DNA of 64,000 nucleotides from Ulva prolifera (lineage: Eukaryota > Chlorophyta > Ulvophyceae > Ulvales > Ulvaceae), in contig CM041197.1 of NCBI GenBank assembly GCA_023078555.1, positions 1,956,501 through 2,020,500 of the forward strand, read 5' to 3'. Position 1 is the first letter of the stretch, and every line of letters starts with the position of its first letter. The notes beneath the pieces are model-generated. The model had not been told where the DNA came from, did not search any database, and worked only from the letters and a program-made list of their open reading frames with translations. A program made the translations under genes and the position numbers. Positions 21,346 through 33,229 of this stretch are shown here, piece after piece.

Positions 21346-22970
21346 ACCATCCACATCGAGCTCCTGATATTTGACATCGTCCTCAACATCAGTAGCCATA
21401 TCACCCAAACCAGGAACACACAACACATTCCTACGCGTATCCAAAAATATTTGCTCATGCCTAAGACCCATGCTGCTAAGCAGGTTGTACGGACATTCAG
21501 GCGCATAGTAAACACCAGGGATTTCCATATCTAATGGATGCTTGTTCCCATGTTTGTCAACATAAGTACCCAGGTTCACGTGAATGGTTCCCCTGCCCAT
21601 GATAGGGAGCTTGCCTGGTCCCGCGGGATTGGCAGTCCTTTGGCATGGGCCGTACTCAGTAAACATTTCACGATTGCCTACAATGTGAATGTCCGAACCA
21701 CTATCAACGATAATATTCCAAGGCAGAGACGCGTCTGGTTGCGGATACTTTTCAGGCATCTCTACAGCACAAACATCCTTGGCCGAAGCCTGTTTGCGTT
21801 GGGGGCAGTTTGCACGCAAATGTCCTTTCTTCTTGCAGAAGAAACATGTCCTGGTCTCCTCGCGAGGAGCCTGGCCAGCCGCGAGATCAGCGACCACAGG
21901 ACCATCACCACGGGGCTGCTTGCGCCAGCCATGGCATGGTTTGCCCGCGGGCGCCCCAGACCTAGCCTGCAGCTGCCGCTGTTGTTTGAGCAAGTCAGCA
22001 TGCTCAGTCAGACGTGATATGATCACATGAGGGGAGGAGTGTTGGACTTCGCCGCGCACAGCGTCGAACTCCTCCCCCACTTGTAACAGTTTTAAACGAA
22101 GCCATCGCTGGCCCACATCGGCACCTAGTGCCTCCAGTTGAGTGTAAACACTCATCACATCACCACAGTAAGACGCAACATCTCTATTATTCTGTGATAA
22201 GGAATTGAACCTGTCACAATGCATGAGCCTGCGGGCAGCAGTGTGGTGACAGGTGCACCCATGCACGGACAATCCGCGGATCCAGTGCAGGGGTAAGCCG
22301 CCAGCCGTGATTGTCTCGATGTAGTGAGAGAGATCCCGCGAGGGTTTCCCGTCGTAACCTTGAGTGTTCAGTGTGCATATAAGCATGTGCACAATAAGAT
22401 CTGTAACCATTCTTATCACTGTTTCACGGTACTAGCTGTATCCTGATTCTTCCCCGCATTCCTCGGTTCTACGTCTGTGCGCAGCAGGTATGGAATGCTG
22501 GTTGCCTGACTTGACCTGAGACTGCGCGTCTGACCTGCAGATGAGAGACTTTCTGACAGAACCGACTCCACAGTCTGTGGATTTCGGCTTCGGTGCTAGG
22601 CCTATACTTTGCAGTCAAATAGGCCCATGCTTCACACAGGTGTGACATGCGATAGACAGTCGTCCTATCCGCTTCAGGCTAAGACATAAGGACCTGTGTC
22701 CTCGCCCTAGCATGGACACGCTGTTCGTCCGCAGACGGTGCGTGCTGCAACAAATGATCCATTTCGAACTGGCCTAACCACAAAAAGACTTTCTGCTCGT
22801 ACGCAACGAACGCTTTCAGTCTTATGATTCCATTCAGGCAGTTTTCCTTTCGTCAAATCAGGCTCGCTACGTCCCCGAGATGCTCGCAGCGCTTCGGTCA
22901 ACGTTTCGAGCGTGATGAGAGACTCAGCGTGACCAGCATCGTTCACTACATGAGAGGAAAAGGGCACCTG
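21346..22970 (-). mobile_element. Ty1/copia gag and protease region, cut by the gypsy element
   Basis: The minus strand codes gag with a CCHC zinc knuckle (CFFCKKKGHLRANC) followed by an aspartic protease (WNIIVDSGSDIHIVGN) and the copia-type segment GVYYAPECPYNLLSS just before GLRHEQ. This is the standard start of a Ty1/copia polyprotein. The reverse transcriptase part would lie left of the gypsy insertion, outside this window. A solo LTR occupies 22212-22558 within gag. Gag-like sequence continues on the right to about 22970 (for example KLPEWNHKTE). The element is broken and older than the gypsy insertion. Confidence 0.85.
22212..22558 (-). repeat. Solo LTR inserted in the copia gag
   Basis: This 347-base copy is the reverse-strand relative of 13429-13784; read on the minus strand it starts TGTCAGAAAG and ends ATTGTGACA. 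GAACC flanks it on both sides (22207-22211 and 22559-22563), a perfect 5-base target duplication. Gag sequence lies on both sides. It is clearly diverged from the copy at 13429, so the family has several ages of insertion here. Confidence 0.92.
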
Positions 22971-23570
22971 CTGACAACTCTGCCCGGTTTGGGAAGAGTG
23001 GCGTGGTCGGATGACTCATCCGCCACGAAGCAACATGCCGTCGGGCTGTTGTAACAAACTAGGTGTTTGTTAGAGGTGCGAGTAGCTCTCGCTGCATAGT
23101 TGAGTGCTTTGACTAGCTTTGACCTAGTTTCGACGGAATTCATGACAGCTGTTCCTCGCCAGGCAGCTGCTGGTTAGCGTCTCTATCGACTAGTGGCTGC
23201 TGATCAGCCTCGTCCTGCCTTTCCTCGCGAGGAGAGTTGGCATTGGAACGATCGAGATTGGACAACCTGCAGCAGGAAAGACGATTCTTTGTTGCGCGCA
23301 GCATCTGGCCGATTGATGGCTCGCAAGCCTACAGGTTGAGAAAATAAGCGAACGCGTTCGCTTTTCTCAGCGCTGATCATTAAAATCAAGCGTCTGGAAT
23401 TGTATCTAACAACAATATGCTACGAGACCACTTAATGATGCCTGCGCTTGTGACCGCGGTCTGAGCGCCGGCAGAACAGTGGAATGCCTGCCGTGTCTGC
23501 GCACAGACTTTGGCCAACGGCTTGCTGAACAAGACCATAAAAGACATAACGCTAACTTTCATCGATACCA
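22971..23570. other. Sequence between copia gag and the next LTR
   Basis: No gene or recognisable repeat end is seen in these 600 bases. It may include the leader of the copia element; no matching LTR of that element was found. Confidence 0.4.
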
Positions 23571-23927
23571 TGTCAGAAATTCTCTATCCTTGTCAGGTCA
23601 CACGCGCAGTCTTTAGTACAAGTCATGTCAGGGCAGCCAGCGTTCCATACCTGCTGCGCACGGAGGTAGAACCGAGGAACGCTTAAAGGGGAGGTGGATA
23701 CTGCTAGTACCGTGAAACAGTAAGAAGAAATGGTTACAGATCACAGTGTGCACATCCTTATGTGCACACTGAACACTCAAGGTTACGGCGGGAGACCATC
23801 ACAGGATCTCCCTCGCTACACCGGGACAATCCCGCTGGCGGCTTACCCCTGCCCTGGATCCGCGGATCATCCGTGCATGGAGGCACCTGTCACCACATTG
23901 CTGCCCGCAGGCTCATGCATTGTGACA
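23571..23927 (+). repeat. Third LTR copy of the TGTCA...TGACA family
   Basis: The 357-base sequence starts TGTCAGAAAT and ends CATTGTGACA and aligns along its length with 13429-13784. Unlike the other two copies it lacks matching flanks (TACCA on the left, AGCAC on the right), so it is either old, rearranged, or one LTR of a partly deleted element. Confidence 0.85.
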
Positions 23928-25185
23928 AGCACTCATGTGCGGGCGGCACAGACATAGATGTTCACAGTCCTGCGAAAGGTGATTCCTGGAGAGATATAGT
24001 GATGTGACCGCTGCGGACATGTATACCTACAACGAATTTGGATCCAGGTCACGCTCTTGGCACAGGCCATGGGTGATTGCATGGCGCGGGGCCTGTGCCC
24101 AAACGCGTACACATACATCGGACCGGGTCCCTCCGCCCATAGCCCGGGATCCCACCCTGCACGCAGAATCAGTACCTGCGCTTCACGTGAACGAAGCCCG
24201 ACGTCAACCCGCAGCTGTCCTTGCGTTCAACTGCAGCGACAGGGATCGGAGCGCTGTGCGCAAGACATCGGGATTGGGGCCTCATTGAGGTGGCACAGCC
24301 GAGTCTGGATGGGATCCTACACGAGCATCACCCACAAACAGCGCGGTATTTGCTGGACCCCCCTACTGCCCGCCTGAACGGCAGTAGGGTCCCGCCGCTG
24401 GCAATTGCAAAAGGAGCCAGTGGGATGTAGCTTCCAGCACCATGCGCCCCCCTCCCGCCTCCCTCCCGCCGCCCGCCCACCATTGCAAGCATTATTCGAG
24501 ACGTCTGCTGAATGAATGCTCACTGGATACCGTGCATGCACGAGCTGGCGTATGTGGCATGCATATGAGGCATGCACAAGCCAATAGTATACCAGTACGC
24601 CACTCAGCACCGCTGCCAGGGGTGCCGGGTGTAGGCACTGCTTTATATCGGCAGGGGTGCGAACGGATTGCGGTATTCTGCACGTCGCACTAAGCCTTGC
24701 ATGTGACAATTGGCTGACAGCATGCCCATCACAGAGCAGCTTCCAATGTGATGTTAGATATCATGCCCGTAAGTTGTGAACATTGATGTTTGCACGTATA
24801 TCCACAGCAGCCGATCCCAGCAGGCCCAAAACAACTCGAGGACTCGTCCAACAGCAGCCATACATGGATGCTCGATGGCACAGCTATGTCCATATTAAAA
24901 AACATAGCCGGGCGGGGAAAAGCAGTGTATTGCTGCCTGGAAGCTGAAACATAGTTCGGGTGAGCCTGCAGCCGTCTCCTCACAACAGCCACTTGACTCG
25001 TTTCTTGATGAGAATTCAACCACGCACAGTGCAGCTCTTACAAGTTTCAATTGACTAAAAATTTTGAGATTCTCGATATCGATTCCTTGGCAGGACAAGA
25101 AAACTGTTAAACCCGACAGAAGTAATCAGCGAGGTCATCAGCAAGGTTTTGACATAATGACTGAATAAGCAATGCTACCCTTGTG
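23928..25185. other. Intergenic stretch with no supported gene
   Basis: Short open frames exist on both strands, but none shows splice sites, domain patterns or composition that would support it. It separates the mobile-element pile from the first host gene. Confidence 0.4.
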
Positions 25186-28100
25186 TCACTCTACTGGTAA
25201 ACCTGTCTTTGCAAGTAGCTGATGAAAGCGAGGACCAAACATCACGCGCTGGCTCAGTAGTAGACTAGGGGATGTGGTCGATAGATCTGTTCCACACGAA
25301 ACTGGAAGGTCATTGAAGACGTTCCGAAGAAGACCCTCATGGCGGCTTGAACCGCTGGTCAGACTGCCACCGACGTTCACACGCTTGTACCTGCCAGATG
25401 CTAGCAAGCTTGCCAGCTGTTGTCCGCAAGCCCGGGTTCCCCACAGATCGACGCACTCCATTGAAAGGTTGTGCCAAGTCAAGACATCAAGTATTGCACG
25501 CGAAGACACCATGATGCAGTTTTGAATGCTCAAACTTCTGAGCTGCGGAGGCAATTGGCACAGGGAGCACAGGCCCACATCAGTGAGCAGATGGCAGCCT
25601 CCAACAGCCACCGACTCGAGGCGCTGGCACTGCTGCACTGCTGTTGTAAGCACAGTGTCCACTGGGCCATCGTATCCCAACAGAGACAAGCACCGTAGAT
25701 GCGGTGCCTGCGCCAGCAAAGCTGTAATCTGGCCCACCCCTCCCTTGCTCAGCATTGGCAGATTATCAAGATGAAGCATTGTCAATGAACTCAACAGTGC
25801 GCTGTGGCCCCTTGTGACATCCCGAAGGGCTGGGGGCACAGACTGCCTGCATTGCTGCTGACACACCTCCGAATATAACTTTTCCCGACAGCTTGACGAC
25901 AACTGGGGACTGTGGCTGCCTGTTTCTGGCTCACAATGAGAACACATGTCATCAAGCTGTGCCGAGCCTGCTGCTGCTGCAGGCCTGTTCGCAAGCAGCT
26001 TCAAGCCGCCTAAGCTTGATCCGCTAGACATTGACGAGTCAACATCATATAGAGGCCCACTCTCATATTGTAGCCGAGGCAGTGAGGACGATCTCCATGA
26101 AACATGGGAGCCTTCAATTCCTGCGGTGGGGATGAGCTGTGCTGCATCTGTGACGTCTACGGCTGTAGGCCCAAGAACTGCAGTGGAGCCTGGCGGTAGT
26201 TGCAGAGCCAAGAGCCTGACAATGACTTCTGCGGTAGTGTGATGCATGCTGTCCAGGGTGAGCTGGCAGATTTGGTCAGGACGCTTTAGCAAGGGGGTGA
26301 GGAAGGCGCCAGTTATGCCGCGGGAGCCAAAGTACGGGGATCCACACAGGGCCACATGTGTGATCTTGTTACAACGCTCAAACAGGACTGTCAGTGAGCT
26401 GTCTGTGATGTTGGCGCACAGAAGAGTTACTGCCGTCAGGTTTTGGCAGCATGCCGCAATCCGCCGGACGATGTCATCCGATACAGGAATATTCAAGTGG
26501 AGTCTTTCCAATTCTGCACGCACCGCAAGCATACCTCTCACGGTTGCCTGGGTTATGCATCGACATTATGGTACTTTCACAGGGTTCGTGCTGTAAACAA
26601 GATCTGTGCAGGCAGTTTGGCAATGAGAGCCTCGGCGAATGTGTGGCAGCACGTGTTTCGCTGCACCACTGGAGGTTGCCGCAGGACTGCTGTCCCACAG
26701 CCCATACATGTGAACCACGTAGCCCTGCTCATGATCAGGGTGGGCAATGCTGTTGTGGCCATGAAATATATCCAGGCTCTGTGATTTCCTTGCAAGAGAT
26801 TGGCAGGGACAACGCAGACAGAGCACTTACAGCACTCAGGGTAAGGACACACTTGTACACGCGCTGACCAACGGCTTCAGGCAGCCTTCACCAAATGATG
26901 ACGGTGATAGCTCTTCTGAAAGGTACAAGTACTTGAGTCTGGAAGCAGATTGGGAAAGGACTTGCAAACATAGTGGTCCAATCTGCAATCACAAGAAACT
27001 CACATAGGGGAAACACAGCAGCTGAGATATGGGCAGAGCGCAGCGCCGATGTGACGATGTTTGGTGCAGCCCGGCAATGCAGCGAGATGCAATCTACCAG
27101 GTCCCCACCTGGTTTTGCTGCACGGCTGCACCACCGTGCAACACAGTACGGGGGCCACCGTGACCTGGCAGCACTCCATCATCATCTGGGACCAGCACAA
27201 TCTGCTTGAGGAATACGGCATGCTTCAGGACAGCTGCAAGACCCGAATCAGATACTTTTGGACACTCTACAACAGAAAATGCCTCTAATCTTCCTAGAAG
27301 ACCTTCCGGGGCACCGATTAGATCTTCACATGTGCCAGATGCAGAGGCCTTTGCGCCATCTGCATGGCTTCCATCCGACAGTCGCTCCTGGCTTGTTGTG
27401 TGCAGACAGAACACGCTGCCTTCAACAATCGTGGAAATTATCTTCCGAGATGATCGCCTTGAGTAAGTTGCAGCTGGTGTAAGCTGCAGTAAGTCGTCAC
27501 CAGTGATGTGGTCTAGGCGTGTGAGATGGAGCCTGCGAATGCACGTCTTGTACGTTGCCATCAGCGAAAAAGCCCGAGTGAGCTTGGCTGCGTTGGGGTA
27601 GCGAAGTCCACCAGCCATCACAGTGTGCACTGGAGCAGCGCTCAAGCAAACCTGCAAACACAATCCACCTGATTTAAATTCACCAGCAAGCATGCACAGG
27701 TCGATCTTGGAAAAGACGAGACACATACTGGAACTTAGAGCAAAATTTCTTACATCTGCTTTATAACGTCGAAGGCAGCAGACGCGGGTATGCGTGCACT
27801 CTTGGTTCCGTACCGCTTCAATGCATGGGGCAAGCATGCCACGAGAGACAGCATCCTCGACACCGCCGTCGCTATAATTGGTGCGAGGTTCATCTAAGAG
27901 CAGCGTCACGTTGGTGAGGAACCTGAATGTCCCCAAGTGTGACGTCGTGAACCCGTACGAGTGATTGCTTGTCTGGAAGTCGAAGTCAGGCAACAGCCTC
28001 AGGTGCAGCGACAGGCTGTGCGGCTGCTTCACTCGCCCAAGCGTCTTGAAGATGCTGCTACATCGAATATTTCGCGAGGGGAGATCATCAGGCGAAATTC

Positions 28101-28458
28101 GTCGCCGCGATCGCACATGCTCCTACGGAAACAGCCTTCATAAGCATACGGGCATCGAAGATGCGGCCGGGACAGGACAGCATCATGCGCGCATCACGCA
28201 GAAATAGCATCCAAAATAGCATCCAAAATATGAGCAAGGCAGTACGCGTTGATCAGCTATGGACCTGCCACATTATTTTGCAAGTGTAGAGTACTTCACA
28301 GGAGATTGCCTAAGGCGCAGTTCATTCACCTGCGCAAGGGCTTGAAACGTTTTACAAGCCGACCCCAACCTGAAGATGTCCGCGAAAGAAAGCGGATCCA
28401 GTATCTTGTCGACCACTGCCGGCGGCAACGAGTGCAAGGACAGGTACCGGTTCAGCAT
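25186..28458 (-). CDS. F-box/LRR protein (SCF ubiquitin-ligase substrate receptor type)
   Basis: The first exon (28458-28330) codes an F-box near the N terminus: SLPPAVVDKILDPLSFADIFRLGSACKTFQAL; it ends at a clean GTGAAT donor. Later exons at about 28116-27650, 27650-27100 and 26541-25186 code leucine-rich repeats of the AMN1/FBXL type (for example LEAFSVVECPKVSDSGLAAVL, LESVAVGGCHLLTDVGLCSL, LRSLSIQNC). F-box proteins bind SKP1 through the F-box and the target through the repeats, sending it for ubiquitination. The last exon is a single 451-residue open stretch with a less repeat-like insert rich in Ser/Pro. Exon borders between 27100 and 26541 were not resolved, and two genes are possible but less likely. 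The target is unknown. Confidence 0.75.
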
Positions 28459-28748
28459 CGTGGTTACGTTCGGGTATCACTGAGGGAGAAAAACAATTGC
28501 CAGATGCAGACACCAGTACCAAAATTGCAAAGGAAGTGGTGCCATGCTTTACACCTTGCGACACTCCTACTGCCTGTGATAGGAAATGCAGATACACCTT
28601 TCTCGATGGCCACCGCCCGCCATCCATGATGACGCATCGTCGTGCGTCAGCACTACATGACAATGCATGGGCGAGGTCCGAGAACGTGTAATCGATCGCA
28701 TGTTTGCGTTGCATCTTCCACGCTGACAAGCAGCCTTTCGAATCGGTA

Positions 28749-31700
28749 CTACAAGCATCTAGCTAGATCAGCAAACTCGTTCTTGCACTTGGTTAGCCCT
28801 TCCGCACGTCTTGCAAGGCTCTCCGTTTTCTGCGTCAGTGCATGGATTGCGCTCTCTGCGTAGAACATCGTCATGAAGTGCTTATCGCCGCACGCAAACA
28901 GAGACATAAAAACCTGCATAAATGAATGATCAAGCTCGACGCCAAGTGCATGCGTGGCTTCTGGGTCCAGGCAATCACGTATGAATGCTTGGGCACACCT
29001 CACTAAAGAGCGCGGAATGCAGTGGGTCCAAAAATGAGCTCTTGAGAGCAGAAGGTGCCAATTCAGTCACCACTGATTGGCGGATGACCACAAAAAGCTT
29101 CGAGGCTTTGTCTACAATGCTTTCATACACTCCATCACGGTGGCCGATCATCTGAGACTTGGGGAGGCTTGGTGTATGGGACGACGGCTTCAGCGCTTTA
29201 TGTACCCGGCCTTTACTCGGAGATCCATCGACGTAGGCCGCGATGGCCTGATGATTCTCTCGGCCTTCTCGCTGGGGCACAAGCACGCCCTTAGCATTTG
29301 TATCTGCATGCATGAGATTTCACGACAGGACCCCTGCAAGGTCGCAACCCAAACCTCCTGGACTCTGTAATCCCTGGACTCAGGCTACAACACCTGCGCC
29401 AGTTGCACAGAGTAGAGTTCCTGAATCATTCAGATGGTGTCTAGCATAGAATGAGGCAGGCCGAGTCTGCAGCAGTGGCATACACTGATCTTGGTCTTCA
29501 GAATCATCAGATCCATCAACCTCATCATCTTCTTCAACTGGACCTGTGAGGTCCACATTCTGCCACGAAGGTGCCACGGCCCCAGGGGCCGCATTGGAAC
29601 CTTCGATGCGCATCATAAGGTTGCTCAATGTGAAGAGGGACGTGCTGGCCTCCAATTGGCGGCGCAGGTGCACACGAGCACTCTCTTCAAGTTTGGTAAC
29701 AAAGGTGCTGTATGCACTCTGCAGTCAGTGATGCTTGTAAGGCACTGGCATGACTACTGCTGTCTTCAAGCACAAAGCATGAATCTGTAGTGTCTGTTCT
29801 GCTGACGCACACCTGCAGAGACGCATGAAATGAAACATACATGCGAAGCAGGTCCCCAGGCCCGCCAGATCTGCTGTCCATAGCAAGTTTAGCAATGTCA
29901 AACACACGCCGCAACATTTGGGCCAGTCGTTTGCTAGCTGCGTCCAACAAAGGCAGCAGCATTGCATTCGCCATCCCGCACGCGATCTGCTGTGCTACTT
30001 GATCACACATCGTCCCCGTTGACACACCACGGTGTGCCAACAGTACGTTGGCAACCTTGTCACGTGCAACTCGGGGCACGTCCAGCAGCCCTGCGGCGCT
30101 CTGAAACTCTTGTAGGCAGCGCTCAAATGCAGCTCCCCCAAAGAGCTTCAGACTGGCATTGGGTGGTGCTACAACGGTCGGAATGCCAGGCCACACACCA
30201 TGACCCAGGTATGTATGTTCCTCGGTCGTGGTCATCCCAAACACAGAGGGATCTAGTTGTGATGCTCCACGCAACATGGACAGAATTTCAGACACAACCT
30301 ACAAGAAAAAGCTCGGCATTGACATTGCAGCATTAAATAAAAAAAAATAACACTGCAGCTACTTGTGCACAACGTCTGCTACCAATTTTCAGGTGCATGT
30401 GTGTGCCAGCGGCTGTTTTTGATCACATGCAGCCGAATGCATGAGTTGAACACACCTCTCCCGCATACTCCATGGCAGTTTTACGAAGAGAAGCCGCATC
30501 CGTGAGTGAGCTGAGGCGCTTCTGCATCGATGCCAGTTCACCTGCTACCTGATCACAGCGCTGCTGCAGAATGGCAAGCGTTGCAGGCGCAGTCTCACGA
30601 TATCGCCGAGCAAGTTCACTTTCCAAATACTTTCGCAGATTCCCAAATCCCATGCGTGAACCAAACTGTGATTCATCGAAGCCTCCTGAGATGTGTGTGT
30701 TCAGATACTCGAGTGTCTGGTTGTCTACATCATTTATCTGGCGACGCCAAGTCTCTGCATTGACGATGTTGCGGTCTGCTGGAAGAGCAACAAAAAAGGG
30801 CTTCACTTTGGTGGGAAGATATCCGCTGGCCGACAAAAACTTATCCACCTCCCAACGTTCCTTGAACTCTCGCATCCGATTGTCAAACTTAGAGCACACC
30901 ATTACAGTACGCGAAAAAGTGGGATCAACTTCCTGCACAACATGCAGCCAGAGGGAACTTGCCCACTCTACAGAGGACTGCTGGAGGAAGAGGATGAGGC
31001 GATGGGGCGGAGCTATGTACTCTTTGACCATCGCGGCGATTGCATCGGGACTATCATCATGCTCGCCTGTCCTGGCCTTCAAGATCAGGCCTGGGGTATC
31101 GATAATCGTTAGATTGGGGCAAAAAGCATATTCCACCCGCATGCAAATGGCAATCTTAGACACTGTAGCATTGCCAAGCGACTTCAGGTGCTCTTCCGTT
31201 CGACGTTTGAGAGTCTCTGGAACTTCACTTTCTGAGATAACAGGGCCATATTCTGCATTATCCTCATTCTGTAGCCGACACCGAGGAACTTCGGCTTCGG
31301 GATCATGCACCATCTGGACAATGAGTGGTCGCTTTGTGCCCATCTCCACTTCCCGCACATTGAATCTGCACGTTCTGGCACCAATCACGCTAAAGTGAAG
31401 GAGCTAAGCATCAGAAATAAGTATGTCATGATATATTTAGAATCACCAAAGCCGGGGCACTGTGGTTAGACCAGCATTGCATGCCTGCGCAGGACTGTAC
31501 ATATGCGATGACATTCAGCGACATATGATGCCTCGAGAAGCGGCATGACCTTCAGTGGAGCCAATGCAGATGTATTGTTATGTCGTGGGATGCTTACCTG
31601 AAACCCAGGAAAGCCTCGAGGAGCGATGACTTGCCATCTGATTGTCCGCCTATTGCCACGATTTCGGGAATCGGCAGGTGTTCACCGAACGCGACAGCTG

Positions 31701-31803
31701 CAGCCTGCAGTCTGCTGTATGCCTCATATCTTATTTTAGACTCCTCACTCGCAAAGACATCACGCTTTGCGCGCTTCTTTTTGACACTGTGGGAGGTCTC
31801 CAT
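28749..31803 (-). CDS. DRP5A: Dynamin-related GTPase, DRP5A clade
   Basis: Exon 1 (31803-31598) starts METSHSVKKK and holds the P-loop GGQSDGKSSLLEAFLGF. Exon 2 (31365-30456) joins in phase (AG/A) and codes FNVREVEMGTKRPLI (switch I region), IIDTPGL (switch II, DxxG) and VCSKFDNR (TKxD-like). Further exons at 30298-29813, about 29750-29400, 29270-29000 and 29003-28749 cover the middle and GED-like end, closing with NEFADLARCL and a stop. The wording of exon 2 and the block LKLFGGAAFERCLQEF follow plant DRP5A closely, more than ARC5/DRP5B. DRP5A acts in cytokinesis in Arabidopsis; the role in an alga with a different division mode is open. No PH domain or proline-rich tail is seen. Acidic spacer (EEDDEVDGSDDSEDQD) before the last third is typical low-complexity linker. 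Confidence 0.88.
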
Positions 31804-32672
31804 TTTGAACTATTTTGCACTGCTGCGGGCGTCTACTTGAACCTTGGACACAATTTATACCAAGCTGCCTGGAAAATTGTATCTGAGCATCACCGAGTCA
31901 TGGCCACAGCAATTTGGACAAGGTTGCCGACAGCCCGTGCTGCGTGCACTGCGCATGGCATGAACAACGTGAGGGCTGGATGACCGGCAGCAGGCATGAC
32001 ACGTCCGTGCGAAGAGTGATTGCCACTAACGTTCGCCGATGGATCATAACGTGTTTTATTCTAATCGCACAGGTCTGATTGGTAACAATCACAAGTGGCT
32101 ACGGTGCATGGCAGGTCTGGCCCGACAGTGGACATCGCGAAATATTGGCGCAACGCATCTGCTGTCAGGGATCCAGTAACACCAAAAACACACATACTTG
32201 TGCACCACAGTATACAGCGTCGGATCTGCATCGTTTTCACTCAACACGATGGCCTTCTGCCCCCTTGCGCAGGCAGGCTGCAAGAACCGATGGGGTATGG
32301 AACACGGCATCAAAGCGAGGGAAGTAAAACGGAACGCTTGAAAGCCAGAATTTGAGCACACTCTAGGAATCTGTAATGTTTGTCGGTATACTACGGCGCA
32401 GCAGCAGCTGTGCATGGGTCATCAAAAGAGTCGCGGTAAGGGTGCTAGATAAGCCTGCGGCCTGCCTCAAGCATGCATTTGACATCTTGAAAAGACAGTA
32501 TCAAAGCATATGTTGGGGATGACTCATACTGAAGTCTCTGATCGCAATTGTTCAGGATGGAGCACATGTGAGCAGAAGGCGGTTCAGCGGGTGCGCAGAC
32601 CTCGTCAATCACGCGAGCTAGTGCAAGCAGACGAATACTTGTGCGGTGTGACATGTAGCCTCATTGATGCAG
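31804..32672. promoter_or_regulatory. Shared upstream region of DRP5A and frataxin
   Basis: About 870 bases separate the DRP5A start from the first sure frataxin exon on the opposite strand. It must hold both promoters and probably the first, targeting-peptide exon of frataxin. I could not pick that exon with confidence, and see no clear TATA box. Confidence 0.4.
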
Positions 32673-33134
32673 GGCTAGCTGCTCCGAGTTCTCGGAGATC
32701 AGGTTTCACCATGCAGCAAGTGAGGCATTGGAGACACTGCAAGACCAGTTGGATACGATAGTAGAAGCTGAAATTCCAGACGGCGACGTTTCCTTGGAGG
32801 TAAATTGCCGCACCCACACGCTTTTAAATACTGTCGCACGTCACTGTTCTTTGTTCATGCACAATGCCAGACATTGGGGCTGACTATGACATGAATATGT
32901 GAGCAGGACGGGGTTTTGACTGTGTATCTTGGACAGCATGGAACATATGTACTGAACAAGCAGGCCCCCAATCGACAAATCTGGTCATCTTCACCAATAA
33001 GCGGCCCTGCCAGGTACGACTGGATTGATGGGCACTGGATTTACAAGCGTGATGGGCGGGAATTGTTTGCACACTTCTCTTCTGAGCTGTCAGAGCTACT
33101 GAAGGAGAACGTGACACTGTCACAGCCATTATAA
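32673..33134 (+). CDS. FXN: Frataxin, mitochondrial iron-sulfur assembly protein (N-terminal exon not resolved)
   Basis: Two exons, 32673-32799 and 32907-33134, join in phase across a GTAAAT...CAG intron. Exon A codes the first helix and acidic ridge (FHHAASEALETLQDQL, then EIPDGDVSLE). Exon B codes the beta sheet with signature residues: GVLTVYLGQHGTYVLNKQ, PNRQIWSSSP, SGPARYDW, then a final helix and stop. These match frataxin over the full conserved domain, including the N-K-Q-x-P-N-x-Q-I-W motif and the acidic helix thought to bind iron. Frataxin speeds sulfur transfer on the ISCU scaffold in mitochondria. The mitochondrial targeting sequence should be upstream, in an exon left of 32673 that I could not place. 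The gene is divergent from DRP5A. Confidence 0.93.
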
Positions 33135-33229
33135 TATTTCCAATCGTTGTGTAGAGTCATGTAATGTTGTATAATCAAAGCTTCGTCATAGGGGAGCATA
33201 ACTAACCCTGTATATGCGACGTCCACAGC

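Noticed and set aside
22195-22212. GGTTCAATTCC on the minus strand, resembling a tRNA B box
   Set aside because: It is copia gag coding sequence at the solo-LTR junction; no A box or cloverleaf is present.
30423-31803. Naming the dynamin ARC5/DRP5B (plastid division)
   Set aside because: The exon 2 wording (NVREVEMGT, RCRLQNEDNAEYG, SASGYL, GGAAFER) follows DRP5A much more closely; a tree would settle it.
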